This document shows positions 33,427 through 42,395 of a DNA stretch of 64,000 bases, one piece after another. Below the pieces are notes generated by a model. The model was not told where the DNA came from. It saw only the letters and a list, made by a program, of their open reading frames with translations, and searched no databases. Every line of letters starts with the position of its first letter. Positions within the stretch are counted from its first letter, which is position 1. A program made the position numbers and the translations under genes. The DNA comes from Bacillus sp. S/N-304-OC-R1 (GTDB taxonomy: Bacteria; Bacillota; Bacilli; Bacillales; Cytobacillaceae), in contig NZ_JACWFE010000004.1 in the NCBI RefSeq assembly GCF_019749375.1, positions 310,001 through 374,000 of the forward strand. Direction: 5' to 3'.

Positions 33427-34608
33427 ATGTTCAAAAATAAACTGGTATTGGTTTCACCAATTATTTCATTTACAATTATTTTTATTTTTTCACTAACATT
33501 ATTTCCATCGGTTCACCCACAACCGAAAAACCTGCCTATTGCAATCGTAAATGAGGACGAGGGAGTGGAAATTCCTAATCAATCAAAGATGAATATGGGT
33601 CAGATAATTGTTGACATGATACAAAAGTCTTCAGCAACAACAAAGGATAAAGAACCTGCTGTAAAATGGATGGAAGTAAAAAACGCTGAGGAAGTCCAAA
33701 AAGGGTTAGACAATCAAAAGTATTACGCGGCTTTAGTCATTCCAAAAGATTTTAGTGCTAAACAAGCATCATTACGGACACAAGTACCTTCTGCACCTGA
33801 AGTACAAATATTTATTAACCAAGGAATGAATACTGCTGCTTCAACGATGGCGGGTCAGGTTTTGAACGGTGTAGTTGACAACATGAACAATATGGTCCGC
33901 CAACAACTACTTGACGGTTTTAAAGCACAAGGCGGAAATTTAACACCTGAACAGGCAGCAGCCCTTGCCGTTCCAATCGCTAAAGTAGTTTCAAATGTAA
34001 ATGAAGTCGGAACTAATAGTGCTAATGGAAACTCTCCTGTTTCTTTATTCCAACCATTATGGATGGCCAGTTTAGCTATGGCAGCTATTCTATTTATTTC
34101 CGTTAACAAACTTCCTATCACCACTCGTAAAGAAAGTCTTTTGACAAAAATAGGACAGATAGCAATGGGCGCAATTGGAGCACTAGTCATAGGATTCGGC
34201 TTAACCTGGATTGCAGATGGAATGATAAGGTTGAATATTTCGAATTTTATGGATACAGCTATATTTTTATCAATTACATCATTTAGCTTCTTTTTAATGA
34301 TTTTAGCTGTACTTTCGTTAGTTGGGATAAAGGGAATCGCCATCTTTGTATTATTGCTATTCTTCGGGGCTCCTTTATTGGCTTTGGCACCTGAAATGAT
34401 GTCACCATTTTATCAGGATTGGATTTACTCTTGGCTACCAATGCGTTTTATGATCCAAGGTTTAAGAAAAATCTTCTTCTTCGGTAATGCATTATCATGG
34501 GATATGGTTTCTGCACTTGTTTGGATTGGTATATTGGGCATGATTATAATTCTAGGTACAGTTTTAAAACGAAATAAAATGAAGGATGAAACTAAATCGT
34601 TTGAATAA
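33427..34608 (+). CDS. yhgE: YhgE/Pip-type membrane protein (DUF3533-like, ABC-2 fold)
   Basis: 393 residues. One N-terminal membrane helix (LVLVSPIISFTIIFIFSLTL), a 180-residue extracytoplasmic domain with LPIAIVNEDEGVEIPNQSKM, LDNQKYYAALVIPKDFSAKQ and FINQGMNTAAS, then five membrane segments. This is the Pip/YhgE or ABC-2 permease layout; shorter than B. subtilis YhgE, closer to the DUF3533 branch. Family members act as phage receptors (Pip), in secretion or in drug tolerance. AGGAGG fixes the start. Regulated probably by the divergent TetR protein. Confidence 0.82.
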   Translation: MFKNKLVLVSPIISFTIIFIFSLTLFPSVHPQPKNLPIAIVNEDEGVEIPNQSKMNMGQIIVDMIQKSSATTKDKEPAVKWMEVKNAEEVQKGLDNQKYYAALVIPKDFSAKQASLRTQVPSAPEVQIFINQGMNTAASTMAGQVLNGVVDNMNNMVRQQLLDGFKAQGGNLTPEQAAALAVPIAKVVSNVNEVGTNSANGNSPVSLFQPLWMASLAMAAILFISVNKLPITTRKESLLTKIGQIAMGAIGALVIGFGLTWIADGMIRLNISNFMDTAIFLSITSFSFFLMILAVLSLVGIKGIAIFVLLLFFGAPLLALAPEMMSPFYQDWIYSWLPMRFMIQGLRKIFFFGNALSWDMVSALVWIGILGMIIILGTVLKRNKMKDETKSFE

Positions 34609-34615
34609 CTAGTGT

Positions 34616-34655
34616 AATAAAAGCTATTTCTCATATATAGAAAACGGCTTTTATT
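34616..34655 (+). terminator. Intrinsic terminator after yhgE-like gene
   Basis: AATAAAAGC / GCTTTTATT stem around a 22-base loop; separate from the repeat-type hairpin that follows. Confidence 0.6.
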
Positions 34656-34660
34656 GTGAA

Positions 34661-34765
34661 GTATGTGAAATAATGTACCTAAACTAATGAGGGCGTTAAT
34701 CTTAGAAGGGTTAACGCATATTTTTGTTAAACTTATTGTACTAAAGGAGCAGTTTACTTCAATAA
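34661..34765 (+). repeat. Dispersed repeat with perfect GCGTTAA hairpin
   Basis: GTATGTGAAATAATGTACC, AACTAATGAGGGCGTTAATC, hairpin GCGTTAA / TTAACGC with TTTTTG, then TTGTACTAAAGGAGCAG and TTTACTTCAATAA. Confidence 0.75.
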
Positions 34766-34814
34766 AGACAATTGGTTTCGTTATGGTAAAATAAGTATAA
34801 AAAGGGTGGAGTTT

Positions 34815-35120
34815 ATGTCTGATAAATCAACTAAAAATGTAATGATAGGTATTTTAATATGCTTAATTGTAATTGCTTTAAAACCGGTTCCATCATTTCA
34901 ATCTGAAATTCCGTCATCGGTTGATATTTCGGCTGGTGAGAGTGTTGTACAACTTGGTGAAAATAGAATAGCAATCGTTGATAATACTTTAAATTCTGGA
35001 ATGCGTGGAGAAGTATTTGTACTTGAATTTAATGAGGATAAGAAAACCTTTGACTTGATAGGAAGATACAACTACGTTGACTTCTTCCATAATCCACAAA
35101 ACTATCCAGTAGGAAAGTAA
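34815..35120 (+). CDS. Small membrane-anchored protein of unknown function
   Basis: 101 residues: N-terminal hydrophobic anchor (VMIGILICLIVIALKPV) and an extracytoplasmic domain with GESVVQLGENRIAIVDN and EVFVLEFNEDKKTFDLI. GGGTGGAG just upstream. No family recognised. It lies between two repeats. Confidence 0.65.
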   Translation: MSDKSTKNVMIGILICLIVIALKPVPSFQSEIPSSVDISAGESVVQLGENRIAIVDNTLNSGMRGEVFVLEFNEDKKTFDLIGRYNYVDFFHNPQNYPVGK

Positions 35121-35125
35121 CCATA

Positions 35126-35196
35126 TTACGAACGGGGGCAATACTTCAAGTAGGAGATTGCTCCTTTTTTATTGAACGGGGCAGGGTACTGTATTA
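35126..35196 (+). repeat. Dispersed repeat with terminator hairpin
   Basis: TTACGAACGGGGGCAATAC, right arm GATTGCTCC with six T, TTGAACGGGGCAGGGTACTG, TATTAAG. Confidence 0.7.
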
Positions 35197-35277
35197 AGCT
35201 ACATCCTATATTTACTTTCAGACATATAAATTTTATGATTAAATAATAAAAATTTGTGGATTAAAGGAGATTGAAAA

Positions 35278-35688
35278 TTGGATACTCCCAAGAACGAATA
35301 CAATGAAATAAAAATAATTTGCCCTGAAGATTGCGGAAATGCACCCAAAAAACAGCATCTTAAGGAATTCAACATTGCTCTTGTTAAAAACGATTTGATT
35401 TTTATTATTGATAATATTACAGATGATTTTAATTGGAATATAATCGGAAAAAAACTTATCAAAGGGAAAGAAAGTTCTGTCGAAACATTAAAACAAATGC
35501 AGAATAATGAGGTATCAGAACTGCACATTAGTAACATTATCACTCATGGATATGATGGTTCAATAAACGGTACTTTAATATTGGAAAATAGGAAGAGGTA
35601 TGCATTCTGTAACGTGTTCAAATTTAATAGTTCACGAAATAATTCAAAAGTAAAAGAATGCACTTCTTATATAATTGAATTAAAATAA
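35278..35688 (+). CDS. NTF2-like (SnoaL-type) protein
   Basis: 136 residues. N-terminal NEIKIICPEDCGNAPKKQHL then the NTF2-like cone fold: FNIALVKNDLIFIIDNITDD, FNWNIIGKKLIKGKESSVET, LHISNIITHGYDGSINGTLI, KRYAFCNVFKFN, SYIIELK. Bacillus genomes contain many of these nuclear transport factor 2-like proteins without known substrate. TTG start after AAAGGAG. Confidence 0.82.
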   Translation: MDTPKNEYNEIKIICPEDCGNAPKKQHLKEFNIALVKNDLIFIIDNITDDFNWNIIGKKLIKGKESSVETLKQMQNNEVSELHISNIITHGYDGSINGTLILENRKRYAFCNVFKFNSSRNNSKVKECTSYIIELK

Positions 35689-35771
35689 ATTCGCCAAGGA
35701 ATTACCCTTATCAGATGATTGCAAAGATTGATGGATTGTGCAAAAAAGGTAATTTCTAAAAATATTTTAGA

Positions 35772-35892
35772 CATTGTGAAATCTTTTACTTAAAGTAACA
35801 GGTACGATAATCAAAGTTTGGTTATCGTTTTTTTGTTGAATAAGCAGATTATGGCTTTATCTAATTGAAGTAAAGCAGCAGGTTGATTGAAG
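35772..35892 (+). repeat. Dispersed repeat directly upstream of gpsA-like gene
   Basis: ACATTGTGAAATCTTTTACTT, AAGTAACAGGTACGATAATC, hairpin ACGATAA / TTATCGT with seven T, GTTGAATAAGCAGATTATGG, then TTGAAGTAAAGCAGCAGG and TTGATTGAAGA ending five bases before the ATG. No classical ribosome binding site fits between. Confidence 0.75.
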
Positions 35893-35896
35893 AATA

Positions 35897-36862
35897 ATGA
35901 AAATTTCTGTTTTAGGATGCGGTCGATAGGGCACATTTATAGCTTGGTATGCTAATAAAATTGGTCATGATGTAATGCTATGGGGGAGAGAAAGTTCTAA
36001 TAATTTTACTGGATTAAAAGAAACGAGAAAAAATGAATTTCTCACTCTACCAGATACAATAGCGTTATGTAGCTCATTAGAAAAGTCCATATCATATGCG
36101 GAATTCATAATCATTTCAATCAGTGCCCAACAATTAAGGTCATTTGCTAAGCATCTAAATTCAATAATAGAAACACAAAACAAAACTTTCATTTTATGTA
36201 TGAAAGGACTTGAAGCCTCCAGTGGAAAAAGACTTTCTCAAGTCTTTAGCGAGGAGGTTGGAAGAAATGTAAATGTAGCAGTTTGGCTCGGCCCAGGACA
36301 TGTACAAGAATATGTAAATAACATACCAAATTGTATGGTTATTGGTTCAAAGAACGTTGAAATAACTAAAAAGATTGTTAAAGAACTAAATAGTGATTTA
36401 ATCAGATTCTATTATGGTCAGGACCTTATTGGGAATGAAATGGGAGCCGCCACAAAAAATGTTATAGGAATTGCGGCTGGCATGCTAGATGGATTAAATT
36501 ATAGTAGCTTAAAGGGTTCACTTATGGCTAGAGGAACTAGAGAAATATCTCGTCTAGTAAGTGTAATGGGTGGAAGCGATTTAACTATTTATGGGTTAAG
36601 TCATTTAGGTGATTATGAAGCTACACTTTTCTCCATGCACAGCAAAAATAGGAAGTTTGGACAGGCTTATGTTGAAGGAGAAAGGTTTGGAAAACTAGCA
36701 GAGGGTGTTTCAACTGTAAAGGCTTTGAAGGAACTTTCTAGACAGTATGAAGTAGACCTTCCAATCTGTAACGCATTATATGAGATCTTGTTTGAGAATA
36801 AAGATGCAAAGGAAACATTGGAAAACCTATTGTTGAGACCAGTGAAGTTTGAATTTCAATAA
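35897..36862 (+). pseudogene. GpsA-like glycerol-3-phosphate dehydrogenase with nonsense codon
   Basis: 321 codons in one frame with a single TAG at codon 11. N-terminus MKISVLGCGR-stop-GTFIAWYANKIGHDVMLWG: the stop falls inside the G-x-G-x-x-G dinucleotide loop, where most relatives have Trp or another residue, so TGG to TAG is the simplest explanation. The rest is intact: GPGHVQEY, NEMGAATKNVIGIAAGMLDG (catalytic Lys), YGLSHLGDYEATLFSMHSKN and GFAYVEGE-like GQAYVEGERFG. It is a divergent accessory version of NAD(P)-dependent glycerol-3-phosphate dehydrogenase, not necessarily the housekeeping enzyme. Confidence 0.85.
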
Positions 36863-36879
36863 AATAAATAATAACTTAG

Positions 36880-36957
36880 TTAACTAATAGATGCGATACT
36901 TCAATAACGAAGGTCGCTTTTTTCTTCTTCGAGTAACGGGGAAGTATAGTTAAAGTA
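36880..36957 (+). repeat. Dispersed repeat, short variant with terminator
   Basis: TAGTTAACTAATAGATGCGA, TACTTCAATAACGAAGG, TCGCTTTTTTC, GAGTAACGGGGAAGTATAGT, TAAAG. The 180 bases after it hold nothing recognisable. Confidence 0.65.
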
Positions 36958-37136
36958 GCTCACCCTTTTAGTATCAACTATTAATGCCAAGTGATAAAAT
37001 AACGCAATAAATAGAATTTTCCAAGATGGAGAAGTAGTTTGCAAAACAGAGATAGTATTTGCATCTGGTGATTAATATCTAAAATTTTAAAAATGCCATT
37101 CAAATTGTTGGACAAAAGAGTGTCTATTTGTACTAT

Positions 37137-37332
37137 AGGGGGCTTTAGTTCACTTACGATCTTCTGCAATCAGGCGCAACTCTGAAGAGGAATTGTGCCC
37201 TTTTCAGTTATCGGGACAGATACTTTATGAAAAGGGACAGATTGTTGAATAACACCTAGATATCTAGGTGAAAGTTTATACGAGTTTGTAAAAATTTTTA
37301 CTTAAAGTAACGGGGCAAGTTAATAGAAAAAG
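37137..37332 (+). repeat. Dispersed palindromic repeat, longest composite copy
   Basis: GGGGGCTTTAGTTCACTTACG, CAATCAGGCGCAACTCTG, AGGAATTGTGCCCTTTTC, then GGGACAGATACTTTATG and GGGACAGATTGTTGAAT in tandem, palindrome CCTAGATATCTAGG, GTTTGTAAAAATTTTTAC, AAAGTAACGGGGCAAGTTAAT. The doubled GGGACAGAT looks like fusion of two copies. Confidence 0.85.
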
Positions 37333-37443
37333 GAATATTCTGGTGTAAAGAGCATAACTCTTAGAATTTGGCTGTTTTCTGAAATGTTGCTGCTATTTAT
37401 CAAATCATCATATTGATTTTTAGTCAGTTAAGGAGGAAATCAA

Positions 37444-37521
37444 ATGGATTGGTATATATGGTTCGCAGTAATTGTTGCTGTTGTTATTATTATTGGGAAT
37501 AAATCTTCTAAAAAGAAATAA
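37444..37521 (+). CDS. 25-residue single-span membrane peptide
   Basis: MDWYIWFAVIVAVVIIIGN followed by a basic tail SSKKK. AAGGAGG eight bases before ATG. The only possible gene between two dispersed repeats. Small one-helix peptides of this form are common in bacilli; role unknown. Confidence 0.6.
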   Translation: MDWYIWFAVIVAVVIIIGNKSSKKK

Positions 37522-37525
37522 TGCT

Positions 37526-37632
37526 TGTTGAACTAACGGGAGCTTTAATTCAATAACGTTCTTCTACAATCAGGCGCAATTCTTGAAGAGGAATTGTGCC
37601 CTTTTCAGTTATCAGGCCATTTTCTTGAATAA
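37526..37632 (+). repeat. Dispersed palindromic repeat with terminator hairpin
   Basis: TTGTTGAACTAACGGGAGC, TTTAATTCAATAACGTTC, TTCTACAATCAGGCGC, hairpin GCGCAATTC / GAATTGTGC, CTTTTCAGTTATCAGGCCATT, TTCTTGAATAAA. Begins four bases after the stop of the 25-residue peptide gene. Confidence 0.88.
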
Positions 37633-37800
37633 ATATTAATAATTATACCCAAAAATTTCAAGCATGGTAGCACTTCGAAATTAAAAGCTTGTGTGGATTT
37701 CATTAAATGAGAGAATTTGTACTTTCCTAAACATATCGCATAGGTTACTATTTTAACGAATAATCATTAAAAAAATTTTACATTAGAATGGAGGTTTTTT

Positions 37801-38349
37801 ATGCATCTATCTGCCAATACGATCATTATTATTTCTGCTTTATTACTTTTTAGTATCTATCGTCGTGTTCGACGGAATATCGGCTGGCAGGAGCTGATTC
37901 AGAGGAAACTGCTAATAAGAACTTTTATTTTCCTGATCATTGGGATGTTATTTTTAAGCGGCGGGATTTTTCATCCGATCAATCTAATTTCTGACATTAT
38001 CGGTATTCTGATTGGTGTTGCCCTAGCCTATTACGGGGCAGTGATGACCCATTTCGAAAACCGGGATGGAGGCTGGTATTTCCGTCCAAACACTTGGATT
38101 GGCAGTGCAGTAATGGCTATTTTCTTTGTGAGGCTAATTTATCGCATTTATAATTTAAACATGTTAGGTGATTTAACCAAGTTGCAGCAACAGGGGCAGG
38201 CAAATGGGTTTCAGAACTTGGGATATGCTGTCGGAAACTCCTGGAGTTCGGGTTTAATATTGATTATATTTGCTTACTATGTGACTTACTATCCGATTAT
38301 TATCTGTAAACAGAAACAGCTCTCGACAGAAAAAACGCTTGATATTTGA
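37801..38349 (+). CDS. CcdC/DUF1453-like membrane protein
   Basis: 182 residues, about four to five membrane segments. RKLLIRTFIFLIIGMLFLSG, IGILIGVALAYYGAVMTHFE followed by RDGGWYFRPNTWIGSAVM match the CcdC-like/DUF1453 pattern (R-x-x-x-x-G-x-W-Y-x-R-P-N). Higher GC than the surrounding genes. GGAGG site. A GCGTT stem with T-run ends the transcript. Confidence 0.75.
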   Translation: MHLSANTIIIISALLLFSIYRRVRRNIGWQELIQRKLLIRTFIFLIIGMLFLSGGIFHPINLISDIIGILIGVALAYYGAVMTHFENRDGGWYFRPNTWIGSAVMAIFFVRLIYRIYNLNMLGDLTKLQQQGQANGFQNLGYAVGNSWSSGLILIIFAYYVTYYPIIICKQKQLSTEKTLDI

Positions 38350-38435
38350 ATTAGTACTATTAAAAAAGGTCGAGGCAGGTTAATTAAATTTAGCAGGGAT
38401 TTAATAAGTAACAGGTCAATCCAGGGGTAATAACA

Positions 38436-38475
38436 CCAAAAAACGCAATAGGTTAAATTCCTGTTGCGTTTTTGG
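38436..38475 (+). terminator. Intrinsic terminator
   Basis: CCAAAAAACGCAA / TTGCGTTTTTGG stem with a 15-base loop; T-rich exit. Both this gene and the minus-strand frame to the right end nearby. Confidence 0.75.
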
Positions 38476-38511
38476 TTGTAAAATTCTTAGATTCTAGATA
38501 CAAGGATACAC

Positions 38512-38721
38512 TCAAAACATTTGATTAATAATCTGGATAAGTTCTTTTTTCTCTTGTTCGTATGGTATTTGTGAATTTAAATACGAAACAATAAAATTTG
38601 CGTCGTTTGCTTTGGAAGATATGGAGCCACCACTATGTTTTCGAATAACAATTTTTTCATAAAATTTGCTCCTTGAAAAATGTATTAATAAAACAAGGTG
38701 GTTAATAGTTTGAAAATCCAT
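38512..38721 (-). CDS. Possible small protein of unknown function
   Basis: 69 residues, charged, with SKFYEKIVIRKHSGGSISSK and YEQEKKELIQIINQMF. Composition is protein-like but there is no ribosome binding site upstream of the ATG, so it may be a fragment of a longer gene. Confidence 0.35.
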   Translation of the reverse strand: MDFQTINHLVLLIHFSRSKFYEKIVIRKHSGGSISSKANDANFIVSYLNSQIPYEQEKKELIQIINQMF

Positions 38722-38828
38722 AATATATAATTATCTTATTATAAATCAAAATCCCTATTTTTGGTTGATTTTCTCGTGCTGGATTTCCTACATTATTTGA
38801 ATTTCAAAGATAAATATTAAAACCTTTT

Positions 38829-38966
38829 TGAAGTAACGGTGGCGATTTCTAAACAGTGGCAATCGTTTTTCTACTGACGGAGCAGATTAGTGGAGCATGA
38901 TAGCAGAGAGTATTGTATATCAATGCAAATTTTCACTTTTATGTTTGTGAAGAAGTGTACTTAAGA
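38829..38966 (+). repeat. Dispersed repeat, short variant followed by right module
   Basis: TTGAAGTAACGGTGGCGATT, CTAAACAGTGGCAATCG with TTTTTC, CTGACGGAGCAGATTAGTGG, and later TGTTTGTGAAGAAGTGTACTT. The 200 bases to the next gene show nothing else. Confidence 0.65.
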
Positions 38967-39184
38967 CAAAATTGTATATTTATGTAAAATTAAACGAAAA
39001 AATTGATAAAATTGCTTATATTCTAACTGACCGTATTGTTGATGAAAGTATGTTATAAAGAACCTAGGATTCTGTAAATATGAAACTAAATATAAACATA
39101 TAATTTATAATTAGATTTAAAAATTTTAGGCTGGTTTTATTAAGAAATACTTTTACCAAAATGGAAGATAAAGGGGAAATCTTC

Positions 39185-40174
39185 ATGAAGGCGATGGTAT
39201 ATGATAAGTACGGATCGATAGACACTCTTATATTTAAAGAAGTAGAAATACCTACTCCACTGGACAATGAAGTACTTGTAAAAGTCCATGCTGCTTCCGT
39301 GAATTCTTGGGACTGGGACCTCCTAAGAGGTAAACCATTTCTTGCTCGGTTGGGTGGACTGCTAAAACCAAAATACAAGATACTTGGTGCGGACATAGCG
39401 GGGCGAGTTGAAGCCATTGGCAGAAACGTAAAAGATCTTCTTCCAGGTGATGATGTTTTCGGGGATATTTCCTGGTGTGGGTGGGGTGGATTTGCTGAAT
39501 ATGTGTGTGTACATGAAGATGCATTATCCTTAAAACCATCTTGTATGACATTTGAACAAGGAGCGGCAATTCCACAAGCTGCGGTCCTCGCCTTGCAGGG
39601 ATTACGCAATAAAGGAGAACTTCAGGAAGGGCAAACGGTTTTAATTAACGGTGCCGGTGGAGGTGTAGGCACGTTTGCACTGCAAATTGCCAAATTACAT
39701 GGTGCTAAGGTAACTTGTGTGGACAGAGCTGTTAAGTTTGATATGCTGAAGGCAATGGGTGCAGACAGTGTTATTGATTACACTCAAGAAGATTTCACTA
39801 AAAAGGGACAATATTATGACTTGATAATTGATGTTGTAGGAACTCGGTCACTCTTCGATTACAAGCGTGTATTAAAACCTAAGGGCAAATATGTTATGGT
39901 GGGAGGCACAATGTCACTGATTCTTCAAATATTGTTTATTGGGCCTTTAATTACTAAAACCGAATGTAAGAATATGACTATCTTAATTCATAAACCAAAT
40001 AAAAATGATCAAAATTTATTAAAAGAACTTTTTGTTGCTGGTAAACTAGTACCTTTTATAGATAGACGTTATTCGCTAAGTCAGGTGAAAGAAGCTATTC
40101 AGTATCTTGGAGAAGGGCACGCCAAGGGGAAGGTTGTAATCAGTGTGGAAAACGAAGAAATTGTTAATAAATAG
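39185..40174 (+). CDS. NAD(P)-dependent quinone oxidoreductase/alcohol dehydrogenase-like
   Basis: 329 residues, zinc-free medium-chain reductase. N-terminal MKAMVYDKYGSIDTLIFKEV, VHAASVNSWDWDLLRGKP, GADIAGRVEAIGRNV, cofactor motif LINGAGGGVGTFALQIAKLH, DYTQEDF, RYSLSQVKEAIQYLGEGHAKGKVVI. No Cys/His zinc site. Reductase for quinones or enones, NADPH likely from the AxxGxxG loop. GGGG site. Single gene. Confidence 0.9.
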   Translation: MKAMVYDKYGSIDTLIFKEVEIPTPLDNEVLVKVHAASVNSWDWDLLRGKPFLARLGGLLKPKYKILGADIAGRVEAIGRNVKDLLPGDDVFGDISWCGWGGFAEYVCVHEDALSLKPSCMTFEQGAAIPQAAVLALQGLRNKGELQEGQTVLINGAGGGVGTFALQIAKLHGAKVTCVDRAVKFDMLKAMGADSVIDYTQEDFTKKGQYYDLIIDVVGTRSLFDYKRVLKPKGKYVMVGGTMSLILQILFIGPLITKTECKNMTILIHKPNKNDQNLLKELFVAGKLVPFIDRRYSLSQVKEAIQYLGEGHAKGKVVISVENEEIVNK

Positions 40175-40401
40175 TTTTACACCACCTACTTGTTTGATAA
40201 TCACTCACTCTTTTTTCCGAGCTGGAGTTTTTATACTTGTTGTTATATAAAGGGTGAAGAGAACTTTTAATCAATCGTTATTATAAAGTTACAAAAGTAG
40301 TAAATTTAATAGAAGCATAGGACCTGCACAGGTAGTTTTAGACAAATTAATGACAGGGTAAAAACATATAAAAACAGAAAGAAACTTGAGGAGATATTGT
40401 C

Positions 40402-40851
40402 ATGAACCAAAATAAAATAATCATTACTCAGTTTAACCCCAAATATGCAGAACAAACAGTAGCCATGTGGCGGGAAAGCAAGGAGCAGGCAATTGGGCAA
40501 AAAGAAATTCACAGCTTTGAAAATCACGTATATTTTTTAAATCATATATTAGCTGAACAGTGTCGAATAGATTTAGCGTTAATTGATGAAAAAGTAGTTG
40601 GAATGGTTGCCTATAATGAAAGGGAATTAACCCAACTATATATTCATATAGATTATCAAGGATTCGGTATAGGTCAAACATTACTAGATCGAGCAAAAGC
40701 ACAATCAAGTGGGAGATTAACATTATACACATTTGAAGTAAATGAAAATGCTCAACGTTTTTATGAAAAAAATGGATTTGAAATCATAGGAAGAGGACAT
40801 GAAAATGAAGAGAATTTACCTGATATTCAATATGAATGGACATCCAAATGA
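40402..40851 (+). CDS. GNAT-family N-acetyltransferase
   Basis: 149 residues. Acetyl-CoA motif QGFGIGQTLLDRAKAQ (Q-x-x-G-x-G) preceded by LTQLYIHIDY and followed by ENAQRFYEKNGFEIIGRG. Compact single-domain acetyltransferase of the PhnO/YjaB type; the acceptor is unknown. GAGGAG before ATG. Confidence 0.9.
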   Translation: MNQNKIIITQFNPKYAEQTVAMWRESKEQAIGQKEIHSFENHVYFLNHILAEQCRIDLALIDEKVVGMVAYNERELTQLYIHIDYQGFGIGQTLLDRAKAQSSGRLTLYTFEVNENAQRFYEKNGFEIIGRGHENEENLPDIQYEWTSK

Positions 40852-40976
40852 ATGATGTAATCTGGGGCTTTTCTTGAACAAGGATAGTGATATTTTTATT
40901 TTTGAGCAATAACATAGGAAATTTCCAAAGGGCGTCGAAATAGAAAGAGATATAATTTAGAGGGAGTGTGGCCGGT

Positions 40977-41464
40977 ATGTCTCACGCTAAAGATGTTTTA
41001 GCTGATCAATTGTCAGCAAATGCGAATGACCCTAGCTTTTACGTTCCGTTTTCGGAATCAGTAGCAAACTTGTCAGAGGAAGAAGCGTTTTGGAAACCGA
41101 ACGATGAAAGTAAAAGTATAGCTGAAATTGTGCAACATCTGCTTTACTGGAATGAGACATGGCAAAAGAGGTGCGAAAAATCCCATGTAAGTGCTGTTAC
41201 TCCAATAGGTGATAATAATAAAAGCTTTATTGTTCCGGAAAACAAAGGGTTTAATGACTTAAAGAGTGTCTTCTTGAGGTTCTGCTTCAGTGGCAAAATC
41301 TACTAACTAAAGAAAAGGTAGAAAGTGAAGTGAATGGATTTCAAGTGTCTGCAAAGTGGTGGGAAATATTGGGGAACATTTCCACGCATAACGCTTACCA
41401 TATCGGCCAAATTGTTTACATTCGAAAGCAATTACAAAAAGGCTGGAAAACTAATATTAAATGA
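40977..41464 (+). pseudogene. DinB-family protein, frameshifted
   Basis: The first frame gives the N-terminal two-thirds (ESVANLSEEEAFWKPNDESK, IAEIVQHLLYWNETW with the central His) and stops at about 41306. In the next frame LEVLLQWQNLLTKEKVESEV and THNAYHIGQIVYIRKQLQ (the terminal H-x-x-x-H) follow to TGA. One indel near 41270 separates them. It is a paralogue of the intact DinB gene at 30.9 kb by fold, not a recent copy. Confidence 0.85.
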
Positions 41465-41488
41465 GAAGATAAGACAACTTGCAATCTC

Positions 41489-41564
41489 TTCTAAAGCGCT
41501 TTCCTGTAAATAAGGATCAGCGCTTATTTCATTTTTGACCCTCTTTCCTTTAGTTCAATAATAA
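41489..41564 (+). repeat. Dispersed repeat, partly decayed
   Basis: CTTCTAAAGCGCTTTCCTG, AAGGATCAGCGCTTATTTC, ATTTTTGACCCTC, CTTTAGTTCAATAATAA. The hairpin GCGCTTTCC...GATCAGCGC survives. Confidence 0.65.
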
Positions 41565-41642
41565 ATTAAAAAGATCAAAGTTAATTTATATGTTAGAATA
41601 AAAAATAAATATGGAAAATATCAGGGTGGTGGATGTGGGTTT

Positions 41643-42002
41643 ATGAAAATGTTTGCTGCACTACTTTTTAGTACCATTTTATTATCTGGATGTATTCCAG
41701 AATTATCTTTTTCCGAGGTTAGTGTGAATAGTGCAGGTAAAGATATTCAATCGTTTATTGTCGATGTTAAGAATGAAAATGGGGTACATCTATATTTTGA
41801 TAATGCAAATGTCATTTATGTATATATGAATGGTTTAAACGTTGTACAAGGTGAAAAAGCTTTTCATTTTACAAATTTAGATGTTGAAGAATCTGGTGAA
41901 ACACTAAACATTAAATATAAAAGTACTGAAACAACTGACTATTCAAATCAGTCATTAACTCATGAAATATTATATAAGTTAAATACAGCTATGAATTATT
42001 AG
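41643..42002 (+). CDS. Small lipoprotein of unknown function
   Basis: 119 residues; signal peptide with lipobox LSGC (Cys17) and a mature part that looks all-beta (HLYFDNANVIYVYMNGLNVV, KAFHFTNLDVEESGETLNIK). GGGTGG site. Family not recognised. Confidence 0.7.
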   Translation: MKMFAALLFSTILLSGCIPELSFSEVSVNSAGKDIQSFIVDVKNENGVHLYFDNANVIYVYMNGLNVVQGEKAFHFTNLDVEESGETLNIKYKSTETTDYSNQSLTHEILYKLNTAMNY

Positions 42003-42155
42003 AATATTAAGTTTTTTGTGATAGTGAGGAAGTTTCATTTGGCACAATATCAGGTAATTAATCATGATCTTATACAATTTTATGGTGCTATCATGGAACA
42101 AGGATAAGTGTTTGCATTTCAATTTAGGGCATTCAGAGTTGAATAACCTCATTCC

Positions 42156-42395
42156 ATGACACTCTCCACCATCAATAGTTTTGGGCATCCTGATGTAAGA
42201 GTACTTATTTTAAAAGATGTAGATAAAGATGGATGGTATTTCGCATCTGGTTCAAACAGTGTGAAGGGTCAACAATTGAAAATAAATCCAAATGTTTCAT
42301 TAACCTTTTATTGGTCATTGATTGGCAGACAAGTTCGAATAGGAGGAACCACATTGAATGTTGGAGAAGATTTAGATAGGCAGGTGTCAAAATGA
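42156..42395 (+). pseudogene. Pyridoxamine 5'-phosphate oxidase-like fragment
   Basis: 79 codons that match the N-terminal FMN-binding half of PNPOx-like proteins: MTLSTINSFGHPDVRVLILK, GWYFASGSNSVKGQQLKINP, VSLTFYWSLIGRQVRIGG. The first strand is missing and the C-terminal half is replaced by 15 unrelated codons that run into the ribosome binding site of the next gene. Probably a gene fragment. Confidence 0.7.

Noticed and set aside
35927-35929. In-frame TAG as pyrrolysine or programmed readthrough
   Set aside because: Bacilli are not known for pyrrolysine, and the stop sits in a loop where ordinary residues occur; decay or a sequencing error is simpler.
39064-39609. Long open frame opposite the quinone oxidoreductase gene
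   Set aside because: It mirrors the coding strand of a clear enzyme, has no ribosome binding site and no protein-like motifs.
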